Shown: positions 16,341 to 25,289 of the stretch, in pieces
Layout: each line of letters opens with the position of its first letter
Numbering within the stretch: the first letter of the stretch is position 1
Source of the DNA: Actinoplanes flavus
Lineage (GTDB): Bacteria; Actinomycetota; Actinomycetes; Mycobacteriales; Micromonosporaceae
DNA length: 64,000 bases
Reading direction: 5' to 3'
Assembly: GCF_017592555.1 (NCBI RefSeq)
Contig: NZ_JAGFNS010000031.1
Location: 57,389 to 121,388 of the forward strand
The notes under the pieces: generated by a model
Seen by the model: only the letters and a program-made list of their open reading frames with translations
Databases searched by the model: none
Told to the model about the DNA's origin: nothing
Translations under genes and position numbers: made by a program

Positions 16341-18299
16341 TCAGTCCACTTCGGCTACCGCCTGGGCGAACTGGGCCGAGTAGAGGCGGGCGTACGCGCC
16401 GTCGGCCGCGATCAGGGAATCGTGGTCGCCCTGTTCGACGATGGTGCCGTTCTCCATCACCAGGATCACGTCGGCGTCGCGGATGGTGGAGAGGCGGTGT
16501 GCGATGACGAAGCTGGTCCGGCCGGTACGCAGGGTCGCCATCGCCCGCTGGATCAGCACCTCGGTGCGGGTGTCGACCGAGCTGGTCGCCTCGTCGAGGA
16601 TCAGGATGCTCGGCTCGGCGAGGAACGCCCGTGCGATGGTGACCAGCTGCTTCTGGCCGGCGCTGACGTTCGACCCCTCCTCGTCGATCTTCGTGTCGTA
16701 GCCGTCCGGCAGCATCCGCACGAAGCCTTCGACGTGGGCCGCCTCCGCCGCCGCGTGGATGGCGGGGAGATCGGGGGACGAGGCACCGTACCCGATGTTG
16801 TCGGCGATGCTGCCGCCGAACAGCCAGGTGTCCTGGAGGACCATCCCGATCTGCGACCGCAGCTGCTCGCGGGGCATGCCGGCGATGTCCACCCCGTCCA
16901 GCGTGATCCGGCCACCGGTCACGTCGTAGAACCGCATCAGCAGGTTGACCAGCGTGGTCTTGCCGGCGCCGGTGGGACCGACGATCGCCACGGTCTGCCC
17001 GGGCTCGACGGTCAGCGACAGGTTCTCGATGAGCGGCTTGTCCGGCAGGTACCGGAACGACACGTTTTCGAAGGTGATCCGGCCCTGCACCGACGGCATC
17101 GTCACGACCGCCGGCTCGGGGGACTGCTCCTCCGCGTCGAGCAGAGCGAACACCCGCTCGGCCGAGGCCACCCCGGACTGTACGAGGTTCGCCATGCTGG
17201 CCACCTGGGTGAGCGGCTGGCTGAACTGGCGGCTGTACTGGATGAACGCCTGCACCTCGCCGAGGGTCAGGGTGCCGGACGCCACCCGCAGACCGCCGAC
17301 GACCGCCACCAGCACGTAGTTGACGTTGCTGATGAACATCATCGCGGGCTGGATCAGGCCGGAGATGAACTGGGCACGGAAGCTCGACGCGTACAGATGA
17401 TCGTTGTGGGTCTTGAAGGTCGCCGCCGCCTCGTCCTGCCGGCCGAAGACCTTGACCAGCGTGTGCCCGGTGAACATCTCCTCGATGTGCCCGTTGAGCC
17501 GGCCGGTGGTCTTCCACTGTGCGACGAACTGGGGCTGCGACCGCTTGCCGATCACGGTGGTCAGCCAGATCGACACCGGCACCGTGACCAGGGCGATCAG
17601 GGCCAGCAGGGGCGAGATCCAGAACATCATCCCGAGTACGCCGATGATCGTCAGCAGTGCCGTGACGAGCTGGGCGAACGTCTGCTGGAGGGTCTGCGCG
17701 ATGTTGTCGGTGTCGTTGGTGGCGCGGCTCAGCACCTCACCGCGCGGCTGCTTGTCGAAATAGGACAGCGGCAGCCGGGCCAGTTTCTCCTCCACGTCCT
17801 GCCGCAGCTGGTAGACGGCGGCCTGGACGGCCCGGGTGGTGAGCCGGCCCTGGAGGACGCCGAAGACCCAGGCGAACACATAGATGAGCGCCACCCAGGC
17901 GAGGACCCGGATCAGCCGGTCGAAGTCGATGCCCTGCCCGGGGACCAGGTCGGCGACCCCGTTGAGCAGATCGGCCTGGGTGTCCTCGCCGCGCGCCCGC
18001 AGCCCTTCGACGGCCTGGTCCTGGGTGATCCCGGCGGGCAGCTTCCGGCCGATCACCCCGGCGAAGATCACGTCGGTGGCGTGGCCGAGAAGGTACGGCC
18101 CGAGCACCGACAGGAAGACGCCGAGGGCGCCGAAGGCCAGCGCCCCGCCCACGAGCAGCCGCTGTGGCTTGAGCAGTCTCAGCAGCCGCTTGGTGGACCC
18201 TTTGAAGTCCTCGAGTTTCTCCGGCGGCCCACCGGCCATCATCATGCGGGCGGCCGGCGGCCCGCCCGGGACCGGCCCACGGCGTTGGGGAGAAGTCAT
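16341..18299 (-). CDS. Heterodimeric ABC exporter subunit B (canonical Walker B, degenerate signature)
   Basis: A 652-residue fused exporter half: six-helix transmembrane domain (about 60-390) plus a nucleotide-binding domain. Walker A is GPTGAGKTTL and Walker B LILDEATSSVD keeps the catalytic Glu. The signature reads VSAGQKQ instead of SGGQ. Together with its neighbour (which shows the opposite pattern) it forms a heterodimer with one active and one degenerate ATP site, as in TM287/288, BmrCD and LmrCD. ATG start at 18299 overlaps the partner's stop. Last gene of a tetR-exporter operon; likely multidrug efflux. Confidence 0.94.
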   Translation of the reverse strand: MTSPQRRGPVPGGPPAARMMMAGGPPEKLEDFKGSTKRLLRLLKPQRLLVGGALAFGALGVFLSVLGPYLLGHATDVIFAGVIGRKLPAGITQDQAVEGLRARGEDTQADLLNGVADLVPGQGIDFDRLIRVLAWVALIYVFAWVFGVLQGRLTTRAVQAAVYQLRQDVEEKLARLPLSYFDKQPRGEVLSRATNDTDNIAQTLQQTFAQLVTALLTIIGVLGMMFWISPLLALIALVTVPVSIWLTTVIGKRSQPQFVAQWKTTGRLNGHIEEMFTGHTLVKVFGRQDEAAATFKTHNDHLYASSFRAQFISGLIQPAMMFISNVNYVLVAVVGGLRVASGTLTLGEVQAFIQYSRQFSQPLTQVASMANLVQSGVASAERVFALLDAEEQSPEPAVVTMPSVQGRITFENVSFRYLPDKPLIENLSLTVEPGQTVAIVGPTGAGKTTLVNLLMRFYDVTGGRITLDGVDIAGMPREQLRSQIGMVLQDTWLFGGSIADNIGYGASSPDLPAIHAAAEAAHVEGFVRMLPDGYDTKIDEEGSNVSAGQKQLVTIARAFLAEPSILILDEATSSVDTRTEVLIQRAMATLRTGRTSFVIAHRLSTIRDADVILVMENGTIVEQGDHDSLIAADGAYARLYSAQFAQAVAEVD

Positions 18300-20035
18300 C
18301 GGGTGGTCGCCTCCTCCACCGTGAGCTGGGACAGGACGATCTCGCGGTACGTGGGGCTGGTGTCCATCAGTTCCTCGTGGGTGCCGGTGCCGACCACCCG
18401 GCCGTCGTCGAGCACGATGATCCGGTCGGCGTCGCGGATGGTGCTGACCCGCTGCGCCACGATCACCACGGTGGCGTCGGTGATGTGCTCGGTCAGCGCC
18501 GCCCGCAGAGCCGCGTCGGTGGTGTAGTCGAGTGCCGAGAAGGAGTCGTCGAACAGGTAGATCTCCGGCCGGTGCACCAGGGTGCGGGCGATCGCGAGCC
18601 GCTGCCGCTGACCGCCGGAGACGTTGGTGCCGCCCTGCGCGATCGGGGCCTCCAGCTGGCCCTCCATCGACTCGACGAACGAGCGGGCCTGGGCGATCTC
18701 CAGTGCCTCCCAGAGCTGTTCGTCGGTGGCGTCCGGGTTGCCGTAGCGCAGGTTGGACGCGATCGTGCCGGTGAACAGATACGGCCGCTGCGGGACCAGG
18801 CCGATCACCGACGACAGCAGGGCCGGGTCGATCTCCCGGACGTCCACGCCGTCGACCAGGACCTGGCCCTCGGTGGCGTCGAAGAGCCGGGGGACGAGGT
18901 TGAGCAGGGTGGTCTTGCCGCTGCCGGTGCTGCCGATGATCGCGGTCACCTCGCCGGGGTGCGCGCTCAGGTGGACCCCGGAGAGGACGCCCGCCTCGGC
19001 GCCCGGATAGCGGAAGCCGACGTCCCGGAGTTCGAGTTCGCCGTGCCGCGACAGGGTGGTGACCGGCGCGGTGGGCGCCGCCACGCTGGACGCGGTGCTC
19101 AGCACCTCCTCGATCCGCTCGGCGCAGACCTCGGCGCGCGGCACCATCATGAACATGAAGGTGGCCATCATGATCGAGAAGAGGATCTGCATGAGGTAGC
19201 TGATGAACGCGGTGAGCTCGCCGACCTCCATGCCGCCCGAGTCGATCCGGTGGCCGCCGTACCACAGCACCGCGACGCTGGACAGGTTCACGATCAGCAG
19301 CACGGTCGGGAACATCAGCGCCATGATCCGGCCGACCCGCAGCGACACGTCGGTGAGGTCGGCGTTGGCGGCGCCGTAGCGCTTGCGCTCGTGGTCGTCG
19401 CGGACGAACGCGCGGATCACCCGGATGCCGGTGATCTGCTCGCGCATCACCTGGTTGACCCGGTCGAGACGCTCCTGCATGGACCGGAAGAGCGGCCGCA
19501 TCCGCACGATGATCAGGCCGATCACGATGACCAGCAGCGGCACGATGGCCAGCAGCAGCGAGGAGAGCGGCACGTCCAGGCGCAGCGCCAGCACGATGCC
19601 GCCGACGCACATGATCGGCGCCGAGACCATCAGCGTGAAGGTGAGCAGGACCAGCATCTGGATCTGCTGGACGTCGTTGGTGATCCGGGTGATCAGCGAG
19701 GGCGCGCCGAACTGGCCCACCTCACGCGCGGAGAAGCTCTGCACCCGGCCGAAGATCGAGGCGCGCAGGTCACGGCCGACGGCCATCGCCGTCCGTGCGC
19801 CGAAATACACCGCCACGCCCTGGGCGGCGATCTGGAGCAGGGTGATGCCGAGCATCCCGGCGCCGACCCGCATGACGTAGCCGGTGTCGCCCTTGACCAC
19901 GCCGTTGTCGATGATGTCGGCGTTGAGCGCGGGCAGGTAGAGCGTCGCGATCGTCTGGAGGAACTGGAAGAGCACCACCAGGGTGATGTCCTTCCGGTAC
20001 GGACGTAAATGGACTCTGAGTATCTTGATCAGCAC
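18296..20035 (-). CDS. Heterodimeric ABC exporter subunit A (degenerate Walker B)
   Basis: A 579-residue exporter half with six transmembrane helices (about 15-310) and a nucleotide-binding domain. Walker A is GSTGSGKTTL and the signature VSGGQRQR is canonical. Walker B reads YLFDDSFSALD, so Asp replaces the catalytic Glu. GTG start at 20035, overlapping the 3' end of the TetR gene by seven bases. It works with the subunit at 16341-18299. Confidence 0.94.
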   Translation of the reverse strand: MLIKILRVHLRPYRKDITLVVLFQFLQTIATLYLPALNADIIDNGVVKGDTGYVMRVGAGMLGITLLQIAAQGVAVYFGARTAMAVGRDLRASIFGRVQSFSAREVGQFGAPSLITRITNDVQQIQMLVLLTFTLMVSAPIMCVGGIVLALRLDVPLSSLLLAIVPLLVIVIGLIIVRMRPLFRSMQERLDRVNQVMREQITGIRVIRAFVRDDHERKRYGAANADLTDVSLRVGRIMALMFPTVLLIVNLSSVAVLWYGGHRIDSGGMEVGELTAFISYLMQILFSIMMATFMFMMVPRAEVCAERIEEVLSTASSVAAPTAPVTTLSRHGELELRDVGFRYPGAEAGVLSGVHLSAHPGEVTAIIGSTGSGKTTLLNLVPRLFDATEGQVLVDGVDVREIDPALLSSVIGLVPQRPYLFTGTIASNLRYGNPDATDEQLWEALEIAQARSFVESMEGQLEAPIAQGGTNVSGGQRQRLAIARTLVHRPEIYLFDDSFSALDYTTDAALRAALTEHITDATVVIVAQRVSTIRDADRIIVLDDGRVVGTGTHEELMDTSPTYREIVLSQLTVEEATTR

Positions 20036-20643
20036 TTCTCGTGCTCCGTTTCCGCTGACTGAATGCCGTAGAGCAGAAGGGACGCCAGGTCGGCGCCACT
20101 GAATTCGCCGGGTTCGCCGAAGGGGCCGAAGGCGTTGGCCCCGCAGTGCAGCAGGAGCAGCCGGGCCGCCCGCTCGGGGGTGACCCGCAGCCGTGCCGCG
20201 TCGGGGGTGAAGAGGCCGACCACGGCGTCGTGCAGCCGCTGCCGGGACGCGGCCATCCGGGCCTGCGCCTCCGGGTCCGGCGCGGTCGTGAAGACGAGCT
20301 TCCGGGCCTCGTTCATCAACTGCGCGTTCTCGATGAACCGGCTGTGCACCAGCTCGGCGGCGGCGGCCACCCGGTCGTGCAGCGGAGCGGCCGGATCGAT
20401 CGCGGCCAGCGCGTCGAGGGTCGGCTGGGGGTCCAGAGCCTTGACCACCGAGCAGACCACGAGCTGGCTCTTGCTCTCGAAGACGCCGAAGATGGTGCCC
20501 TCGGCCACCCCGGCGGCGTGGGCGATCTGCCGGGTGCTCACCTCCAGGCCGTGCTCGTGCAGCAGCGGGATGGTCGCCTCGATGAGGGCGGCCCGCCGTT
20601 CCTCCGGCGCCATGGCCGGGACGCGTCTTCGCCGGGAATCCAT
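20029..20643 (-). CDS. TetR-family repressor of the ABC exporter operon
   Basis: A 204-residue protein with an N-terminal TetR helix-turn-helix (RQIAHAAGVAEGTIFGVFESKSQL by pattern, about residues 40-63) and a helical ligand-binding domain. I chose the ATG at 20643, after the palindromic operator. An upstream in-frame ATG at 20676 would place the operator inside the gene. Its 3' end overlaps the first exporter gene, so repressor and pump are co-transcribed and self-regulated. The pump substrate is probably the inducer. Confidence 0.93.
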   Translation of the reverse strand: MDSRRRRVPAMAPEERRAALIEATIPLLHEHGLEVSTRQIAHAAGVAEGTIFGVFESKSQLVVCSVVKALDPQPTLDALAAIDPAAPLHDRVAAAAELVHSRFIENAQLMNEARKLVFTTAPDPEAQARMAASRQRLHDAVVGLFTPDAARLRVTPERAARLLLLHCGANAFGPFGEPGEFSGADLASLLLYGIQSAETEHEKC

Positions 20644-20656
20644 GGCGGCCACTCTA

Positions 20657-20676
20657 ATGAGCGAGCGCTCACTCAT
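20657..20676. promoter_or_regulatory. TetR-type operator
   Basis: ATGAGCGAGCGCTCACTCAT is a near-perfect 20-bp inverted repeat (one mismatch per arm). It lies 14 bases upstream of the tetR start and resembles known TetR-family operators of the TGAGNGAGCGCTCNCTCA kind. Confidence 0.7.
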
Positions 20677-20731
20677 CCAGTGATTTAACCCGCGTCGAAC
20701 CGGACCCGGGAGCCTGGCGTATGAAGGGAAC

Positions 20732-22402
20732 GTGAGCCCAACGAAGCCGTACCGCCGGATCATCCGGCACCTGACCACGGGATTCGCCGCCGTGCTGGTG
20801 TTCCTGGCGCTGATCGTGCCGGACCAGATCTTCCGGTTGCCGCCCGGAAACTCGGTCTTCACCGCGCTCCTGCGAGTTCCGGTCGAGGCGCCGATCGCCG
20901 GGGCGATCCTGCTCCTGCTTCCGCATCGGGGGCGCCTCGGCCGGTTCCGCCGTCCGCTCGCCGCCGGGCTCGGCGTCACCCTCGGGCTGCTGACCGTGGT
21001 CAAGATGATCGACATCGGCTTCTTCGCGGTGCTGGCGCGCCGCTTCGACCCGGCCCTCGACTGGATCCTGTTCGACGACGGCTACACCGTGCTGGCCGAC
21101 TCGATCGGCCGGGGCGCCGCCATCGCCGTCGCGATCGGCCTGGTGCTCCTCGCCATCGGGCTGGTGGCCACCATGACCTGGGCGGTGCTGCGGCTGAGCG
21201 GCATCCTCCAGAACCACCGCGCCTGGGCCTGGCGGGGCCTGGGCGCGGTGGGCGCCGCCTGGATCGCCCTGACCGCGATGAGCTTCCAGCTGATCGGCGG
21301 CATCCCGGTCGCCTCGCACACCGCCGCCGACCTGGCCGCACACACCGCGCTCGCGCTGCCCAACGACCTGGCCGACCGGAAACGGTTCGCCGGGGAGGTG
21401 AAGGTGGACGCGTACCGGGACCGGCCGGCCGACAGCATGCTGACCGCCCTGCGCGACAAGGACGTGATCCTCTCGTTCGTGGAGAGCTACGGCCGCAACG
21501 CGCTGGAGGACCCCCGCTACAACACGGCCGTGCTGAACAGCCTCGCGGCCAACGGCCAGAAGCTGGCGGCGGCCGGGTTCGCCGCACGCAGCGGGTGGCT
21601 CTCCTCGTCCACCGCGGGCGGCGGCAGCTGGCTGGCGCACTCCACCTTCCAGTCCGGGCTGTGGATCGACAACGAGCGCCGGTACCGCAGCCTGGTCGCC
21701 ACCGACCGGCTCACCCTCACCCGGGCCTTCCGCGACGCCGGGCACCGGACCGTCGGCATCGAGCCCGGGCACACCTTCGCCTGGCCGGAGGGCGACTTCT
21801 ACGGCTACCAGCAGCTCTACGACTCACGGAACGTCGGCTACCGGGGTCCCTCGTTCAGCTGGTCCCGGATGCCCGACCAGTACGTGCTCTCCGCCTTCAA
21901 CCGGCTGGAGTACTCCCGGATCGACCGGGGCCGGATGTTCGCCGAGATCACGCTGACCTCCAGCCACACCCCGTGGACGCCGGTGCCCAGCATGCTCGAC
22001 TGGGACGCGGTCGGCGACGGCAGCGTCTACGGCCCGTCGGCGGCCGCCGCGCCCAGCCCGGAGAGCCTGTGGAAGGACGAGAGCCGGGTCCGTACCGAGT
22101 ACGCCCGCTCGGTCGCCTACTCGATCGACACCCTGCTCGGCTTCCTCACCGAGTACGCCGGCGACGACACCGTCATGATCTTCCTGGGTGACCACCCGCC
22201 GGCCCCGGTCGTCGCCGGTACCAGCGGCAACCGCGACGTCCCGGTCACCATCGTCGCCAAGGACCCGAAGGTTCTCGACCGGATCGCCTCCTGGGGCTGG
22301 GAGGACGGCGTCAAACCCGGCCCGGCCGCACCCGTCTGGCGGATGGACACCTTCCGGGACCGTTTCCTGGCCGCCTACGGACCCGAGGGCGACCAGCACT
22401 GA
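20732..22402 (+). CDS. LtaS-like membrane phosphatase/sulfatase-fold protein
   Basis: A 556-residue protein with about five N-terminal transmembrane helices (residues 1-210) and an extracellular alkaline-phosphatase-superfamily domain. Visible metal and active-site motifs include VESYGRNAL, the nucleophile-region STAGGGSWLAHS, SSHTPW and FLGDHPPAP. The family includes lipoteichoic acid synthases and phosphoglycerol or phosphoethanolamine transferases. In an actinomycete it may decorate a cell-surface glycan or lipid; the substrate is unknown. GTG start at 20732 with GAAGGG upstream. Divergent from tetR. Confidence 0.85.
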   Translation: MSPTKPYRRIIRHLTTGFAAVLVFLALIVPDQIFRLPPGNSVFTALLRVPVEAPIAGAILLLLPHRGRLGRFRRPLAAGLGVTLGLLTVVKMIDIGFFAVLARRFDPALDWILFDDGYTVLADSIGRGAAIAVAIGLVLLAIGLVATMTWAVLRLSGILQNHRAWAWRGLGAVGAAWIALTAMSFQLIGGIPVASHTAADLAAHTALALPNDLADRKRFAGEVKVDAYRDRPADSMLTALRDKDVILSFVESYGRNALEDPRYNTAVLNSLAANGQKLAAAGFAARSGWLSSSTAGGGSWLAHSTFQSGLWIDNERRYRSLVATDRLTLTRAFRDAGHRTVGIEPGHTFAWPEGDFYGYQQLYDSRNVGYRGPSFSWSRMPDQYVLSAFNRLEYSRIDRGRMFAEITLTSSHTPWTPVPSMLDWDAVGDGSVYGPSAAAAPSPESLWKDESRVRTEYARSVAYSIDTLLGFLTEYAGDDTVMIFLGDHPPAPVVAGTSGNRDVPVTIVAKDPKVLDRIASWGWEDGVKPGPAAPVWRMDTFRDRFLAAYGPEGDQH

Positions 22403-22418
22403 CCACTCCTCCCGCCCT

Positions 22419-22456
22419 GAACCGGCCGGTTCCCCGTCAGGGGAGCCGGCCGGTTC
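22419..22456. terminator. Long hairpin between convergent genes
   Basis: A 17-bp stem with one G-T wobble (arms start GAACCGGCCGG and end CCGGCCGGTTC) and a GTCA loop. It lies 16 bases past the LtaS-like stop and before the nitroreductase stop. Confidence 0.65.
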
Positions 22457-22474
22457 TCAGCCTGACCCGGTGAC

Positions 22475-22524
22475 CCGTGCGGCGCCAGCCGCCCGGGTCG
22501 GACCGTGCGGCGCCAGCCGCCCGG
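22475..22524. repeat. 22-bp direct repeat, two copies 28 bp apart
   Basis: Two identical copies starting CCGTGCGGCGCCAGCC fill the gap just before the nitroreductase stop codon. No function is evident. Confidence 0.6.
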
Positions 22525-22530
22525 TCAGGC

Positions 22531-23502
22531 TCAGCCGGGCACGATGTCGATGATCTGGCCGGCCGGCAGCCGGGGCGTCCTCGGCGGCGCCGAATGCGCC
22601 GGGTCCAGGGTGCCGAGCCGCATCGCGAGGTAGGGGAAGCCGGTGTCGCCGAGCATCCGGCGCAGCGTCCGCCGGGTGTGCGGGACCTCCACCGGGCCGC
22701 TCAACGGCAGCAGGTTGATCGCCTGCTCGGTCGCGGCCAGCCACAGGGCGCTCAGCGCCTCCCCGGCGCGCAGCCAGTCCGCCGGGCCGTCGCCGTCGCC
22801 GTACAGCACCGCGTAGGTCGCCGCCCGGTCGTGCCCGTCACCGGCCGCCAGCGTGCCCCTCGTCCCGAAGTCACGCTCGGCGACCGTGGTGAGCGGCACC
22901 TCCTCGGGCAGGGCCGAGGCCGGGATCCCGGTCCCCTCGGCGCGCTCGCCGCCCACCCAGGTCGCCGTCTCCGCCACCAGCCGGCCGTCGGCGGACTCCG
23001 CGCGGTGCGCCCGGTCCACCGCCACGGCCAGCGCGATCACCTGGTCGCGGCCGAGCACGTGCAGCCGGCTCCCGGCCTCCTCGGTGATCTTCACGAGGTG
23101 GCGCAGGGTGTCCTCGGGCACCCGCTCGTCGGTCACCGTGCGCCGGTCGGTACGCCGGACCCGCAGCATCTGGAAGTGCCGGGTGTCCTCCGGCCGCACC
23201 GGCACCTGCCGAACCGGCCGGACGACCGCCAACGGCTCGCCGGCCGGGTGCTCCACCTCGTGGCGGAAGCCCTCGGCGTCCAGCGCCACCCGGGCGTGAT
23301 GCAGGGCGGTTCCGCAGCTCAGCAGCAGCATCCGGCCGGCCGGATCCTGCTCGTGCAACTGGCGCTCGGCCACCCCGTACAGTTCGAGGGCGCCGTCGCG
23401 GACCACCCAGCGCCAGGGCTGTGTGTTGTGGATCGACGGGGCGAACCGGGCGGCGTCCGCCGCCTGCACCAGCGCCCGCTTGACCTCGTCGGCGTGTCTC
23501 AT
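22531..23502 (-). CDS. Acg-family nitroreductase-fold protein
   Basis: A 323-residue protein of the Acg/Rv3131-like group: a duplicated nitroreductase fold with opening RFAPSIHNTQPWRW and later AGEALSALWLAATEQ and PLSGPVEVP. In mycobacteria these belong to the dormancy (DosR) response and can bind FMN while lacking some usual nitroreductase contacts. ATG start at 23502. It diverges from the acetyltransferase gene with a 60-base shared promoter region. The activity is uncertain. Confidence 0.88.
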   Translation of the reverse strand: MRHADEVKRALVQAADAARFAPSIHNTQPWRWVVRDGALELYGVAERQLHEQDPAGRMLLLSCGTALHHARVALDAEGFRHEVEHPAGEPLAVVRPVRQVPVRPEDTRHFQMLRVRRTDRRTVTDERVPEDTLRHLVKITEEAGSRLHVLGRDQVIALAVAVDRAHRAESADGRLVAETATWVGGERAEGTGIPASALPEEVPLTTVAERDFGTRGTLAAGDGHDRAATYAVLYGDGDGPADWLRAGEALSALWLAATEQAINLLPLSGPVEVPHTRRTLRRMLGDTGFPYLAMRLGTLDPAHSAPPRTPRLPAGQIIDIVPG

Positions 23503-23562
23503 ACCTCTATCGTGCGTGCCCCGGTCGGCCCCCGGTACGGGCTTTGGGCCTACGCTGCCCCC

Positions 23563-24102
23563 GTGTTCTCCATCGAACTGGCCGAAGGCGCCGAGTTGCG
23601 CCCCCTCGAACCCTGGCAGGCCGCGGAGTTCCTCGCCCACATGGACCGGGCCCGGGCCACCGTCGACCCGTGGATCCCGTGGGCCAGCGTCAGCACCGAC
23701 CTGGAGAGCGCGACCGCCACCCTCCAGCGCTACGCCGACAACACCGCCCGCGACACCCAGCGGCTGTACGGCATCTGGCTCGACGGGACACTGGTCGGCG
23801 GCACCATGTTCGTGGCCTTCGACGTCAGGAGCGGCAACTGCGAGGTCGGCTGCTGGCTGGAACCGGCCGCCACCGGGCGCGGGCTGATCACCCGGGCGGT
23901 CCGGGTGCTGATCGACTGGGCCGTCAAGACCCGCGGCATGCACCGGGTCGAGTGGCACTGCAACCCCGCCAACACCAACAGCTCCAACGTGGCCCGCCGT
24001 CTCGGGATGACGCGGGAGGCGCTGCTGCGGGAGTCGTACCCCTGGCAGGGCGTCCGCAACGACACCGAGATCTGGGCGGTCCTCGCCAGCGAGTGGGAAT
24101 AG
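23563..24102 (+). CDS. GNAT acetyltransferase, RimJ/RimL type
   Basis: A 179-residue protein with a GNAT fold: core motif EVGCWLEPAATGRGLITRAV holds the acetyl-CoA loop, followed by HRVEWHCNPANTNSSNVARRLGM by pattern. Similar to ribosomal-protein-serine acetyltransferases, so protein or peptide N-terminal acetylation is likely. GTG start at 23563 matches the family N-terminus. The CbiZ gene starts two bases after its stop. Confidence 0.9.
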   Translation: MFSIELAEGAELRPLEPWQAAEFLAHMDRARATVDPWIPWASVSTDLESATATLQRYADNTARDTQRLYGIWLDGTLVGGTMFVAFDVRSGNCEVGCWLEPAATGRGLITRAVRVLIDWAVKTRGMHRVEWHCNPANTNSSNVARRLGMTREALLRESYPWQGVRNDTEIWAVLASEWE

Positions 24103-24103
24103 G

Positions 24104-24790
24104 GTGAGCAGGATGTTCGCGGAACCGTCCCTCACCCATCGCCAGGAGGACGGCCTGGACGTGCCGCTGCTGCTCTGGCGCTTCCCGCGGCCGCTGCTCG
24201 CCGCCTCCAGCGCGGTCCTCGGCGGTGGCACCGGGCCGCGTGAGTGGCTGGTCAACGCGTCCGTCGCGATGTCGTACGCCCGGCCCGACCCGGACGTGCA
24301 CCTGGCCGCTCTGGCCGCCGATCTCGGGCTCACCGGGCCCGGCATCGGCCTGCTCACCGGCGTCGACGTGGCCGACGTGGTGGCCGTCGACGACGACGGC
24401 GTGCAGGTCTACGCGACCGTCGGCCTGGGCGCCCCGATCCAGGCGGCCGACCCCGAGGCGGTCGGTTTCGGCCACCGGCCCGGCACGATCAACATCGTCG
24501 TCTGGGTGCCGCAGCGGCTCGCCGACGGCGCCCTGATCAACACGATCGCCACGGCCACCGAGGCGAAGGCGCAGGCGCTCGCCGAACTCGGGCTGGCCGC
24601 CACCGGCACGGCCACCGACGCGGTCTGTGTGCTCTGCCCGCTGGACGGGCCGCCGGCCGCCTACGGTGGCCCGCGTTCCCGGTGGGGCGCGCCGCTGGCC
24701 CGCGCCGTGCACCGCGCGGTCCTCGACGGTGGCGCCACCAATCTCGCCACCGGCCGCTCGTGGTCGGGCCGGGCCGCGTCACGGACGTAG
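24104..24790 (+). CDS. cbiZ: Adenosylcobinamide amidohydrolase (CbiZ)
   Basis: A 228-residue protein with conserved CbiZ blocks: WLVNASVAMSYARPDPDVH, GIGLLTGVDV, ATVGLGAPIQAAD, GTINIVVWVP, and TATEAKAQAL with GTATDAVCVLCP. The enzyme cleaves adenosylcobinamide to adenosylcobyric acid for salvage of incomplete corrinoids. No other cobalamin genes are near. It starts with GTG at 24104 or ATG at 24113. It sits right behind the acetyltransferase gene and overlaps the convergent lipoprotein gene by 12 bases. Confidence 0.9.
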   Translation: MSRMFAEPSLTHRQEDGLDVPLLLWRFPRPLLAASSAVLGGGTGPREWLVNASVAMSYARPDPDVHLAALAADLGLTGPGIGLLTGVDVADVVAVDDDGVQVYATVGLGAPIQAADPEAVGFGHRPGTINIVVWVPQRLADGALINTIATATEAKAQALAELGLAATGTATDAVCVLCPLDGPPAAYGGPRSRWGAPLARAVHRAVLDGGATNLATGRSWSGRAASRT

Positions 24791-25174
24791 GACGCCGCGG
24801 TCGATCAGGATCCGCCGGCCCTCCCCGTCCCGGAGGAACTCCACGAACGAGGCGGCCTCCGCGCCGGCGCCGGCCACGAGCACGACCCACAGCGGGCCGA
24901 TCCGCTCCACCTCGCCGGTGACCGCCCGGGCCGGGGGCTCGTCGGTGACGATGAGCTCGGCCGGTTCGCCGACCAGCACCTCGATGCCCGGATGCTGGAT
25001 CTCGAACCCCTCCTCGACCGGTGCGAAGTCCCCGGTGAGCGGCTCCGCCACGGCGATCCGGAGCTCGACCGGGCCGGCCTGCGGTTCGGGCCCGTCCGCC
25101 GGCCGGGATCCGGTGCCCGCGCAGCCGGTGGTCGCCAGCGCCGCGGCGATCAGTACGACGATCAGTCCTCGCAT
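24779..25174 (-). CDS. Very small lipoprotein resembling a shortened solute-binding protein
   Basis: A 131-residue protein: lipoprotein signal with lipobox ATTGC (residues 1-18), a short Pro/Gly linker, then segments like pieces of a molybdate-type binding protein. LRIAVAEPLTGDFAPVEEGF is followed by HPGIEVLVGEP at the front and FVEFLRDGEGRRILIDRGV at the end, with the usual central ~110 residues missing. It could be a degenerate binding protein, a naturally minimised one, or a sensor lipoprotein. ATG at 25174. The 3' end overlaps cbiZ. Confidence 0.7.
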   Translation of the reverse strand: MRGLIVVLIAAALATTGCAGTGSRPADGPEPQAGPVELRIAVAEPLTGDFAPVEEGFEIQHPGIEVLVGEPAELIVTDEPPARAVTGEVERIGPLWVVLVAGAGAEAASFVEFLRDGEGRRILIDRGVLRP

Positions 25175-25289
25175 GCGGGTTCGACTGCCGGAACGGTGGG
25201 CAGGTTCCGTACACCGATCGCCGCTGGTCGACAAACTGGCACAAAATGTACGACCGTTCTGGCGTTGCACACGTCACACCCGCACCGGC

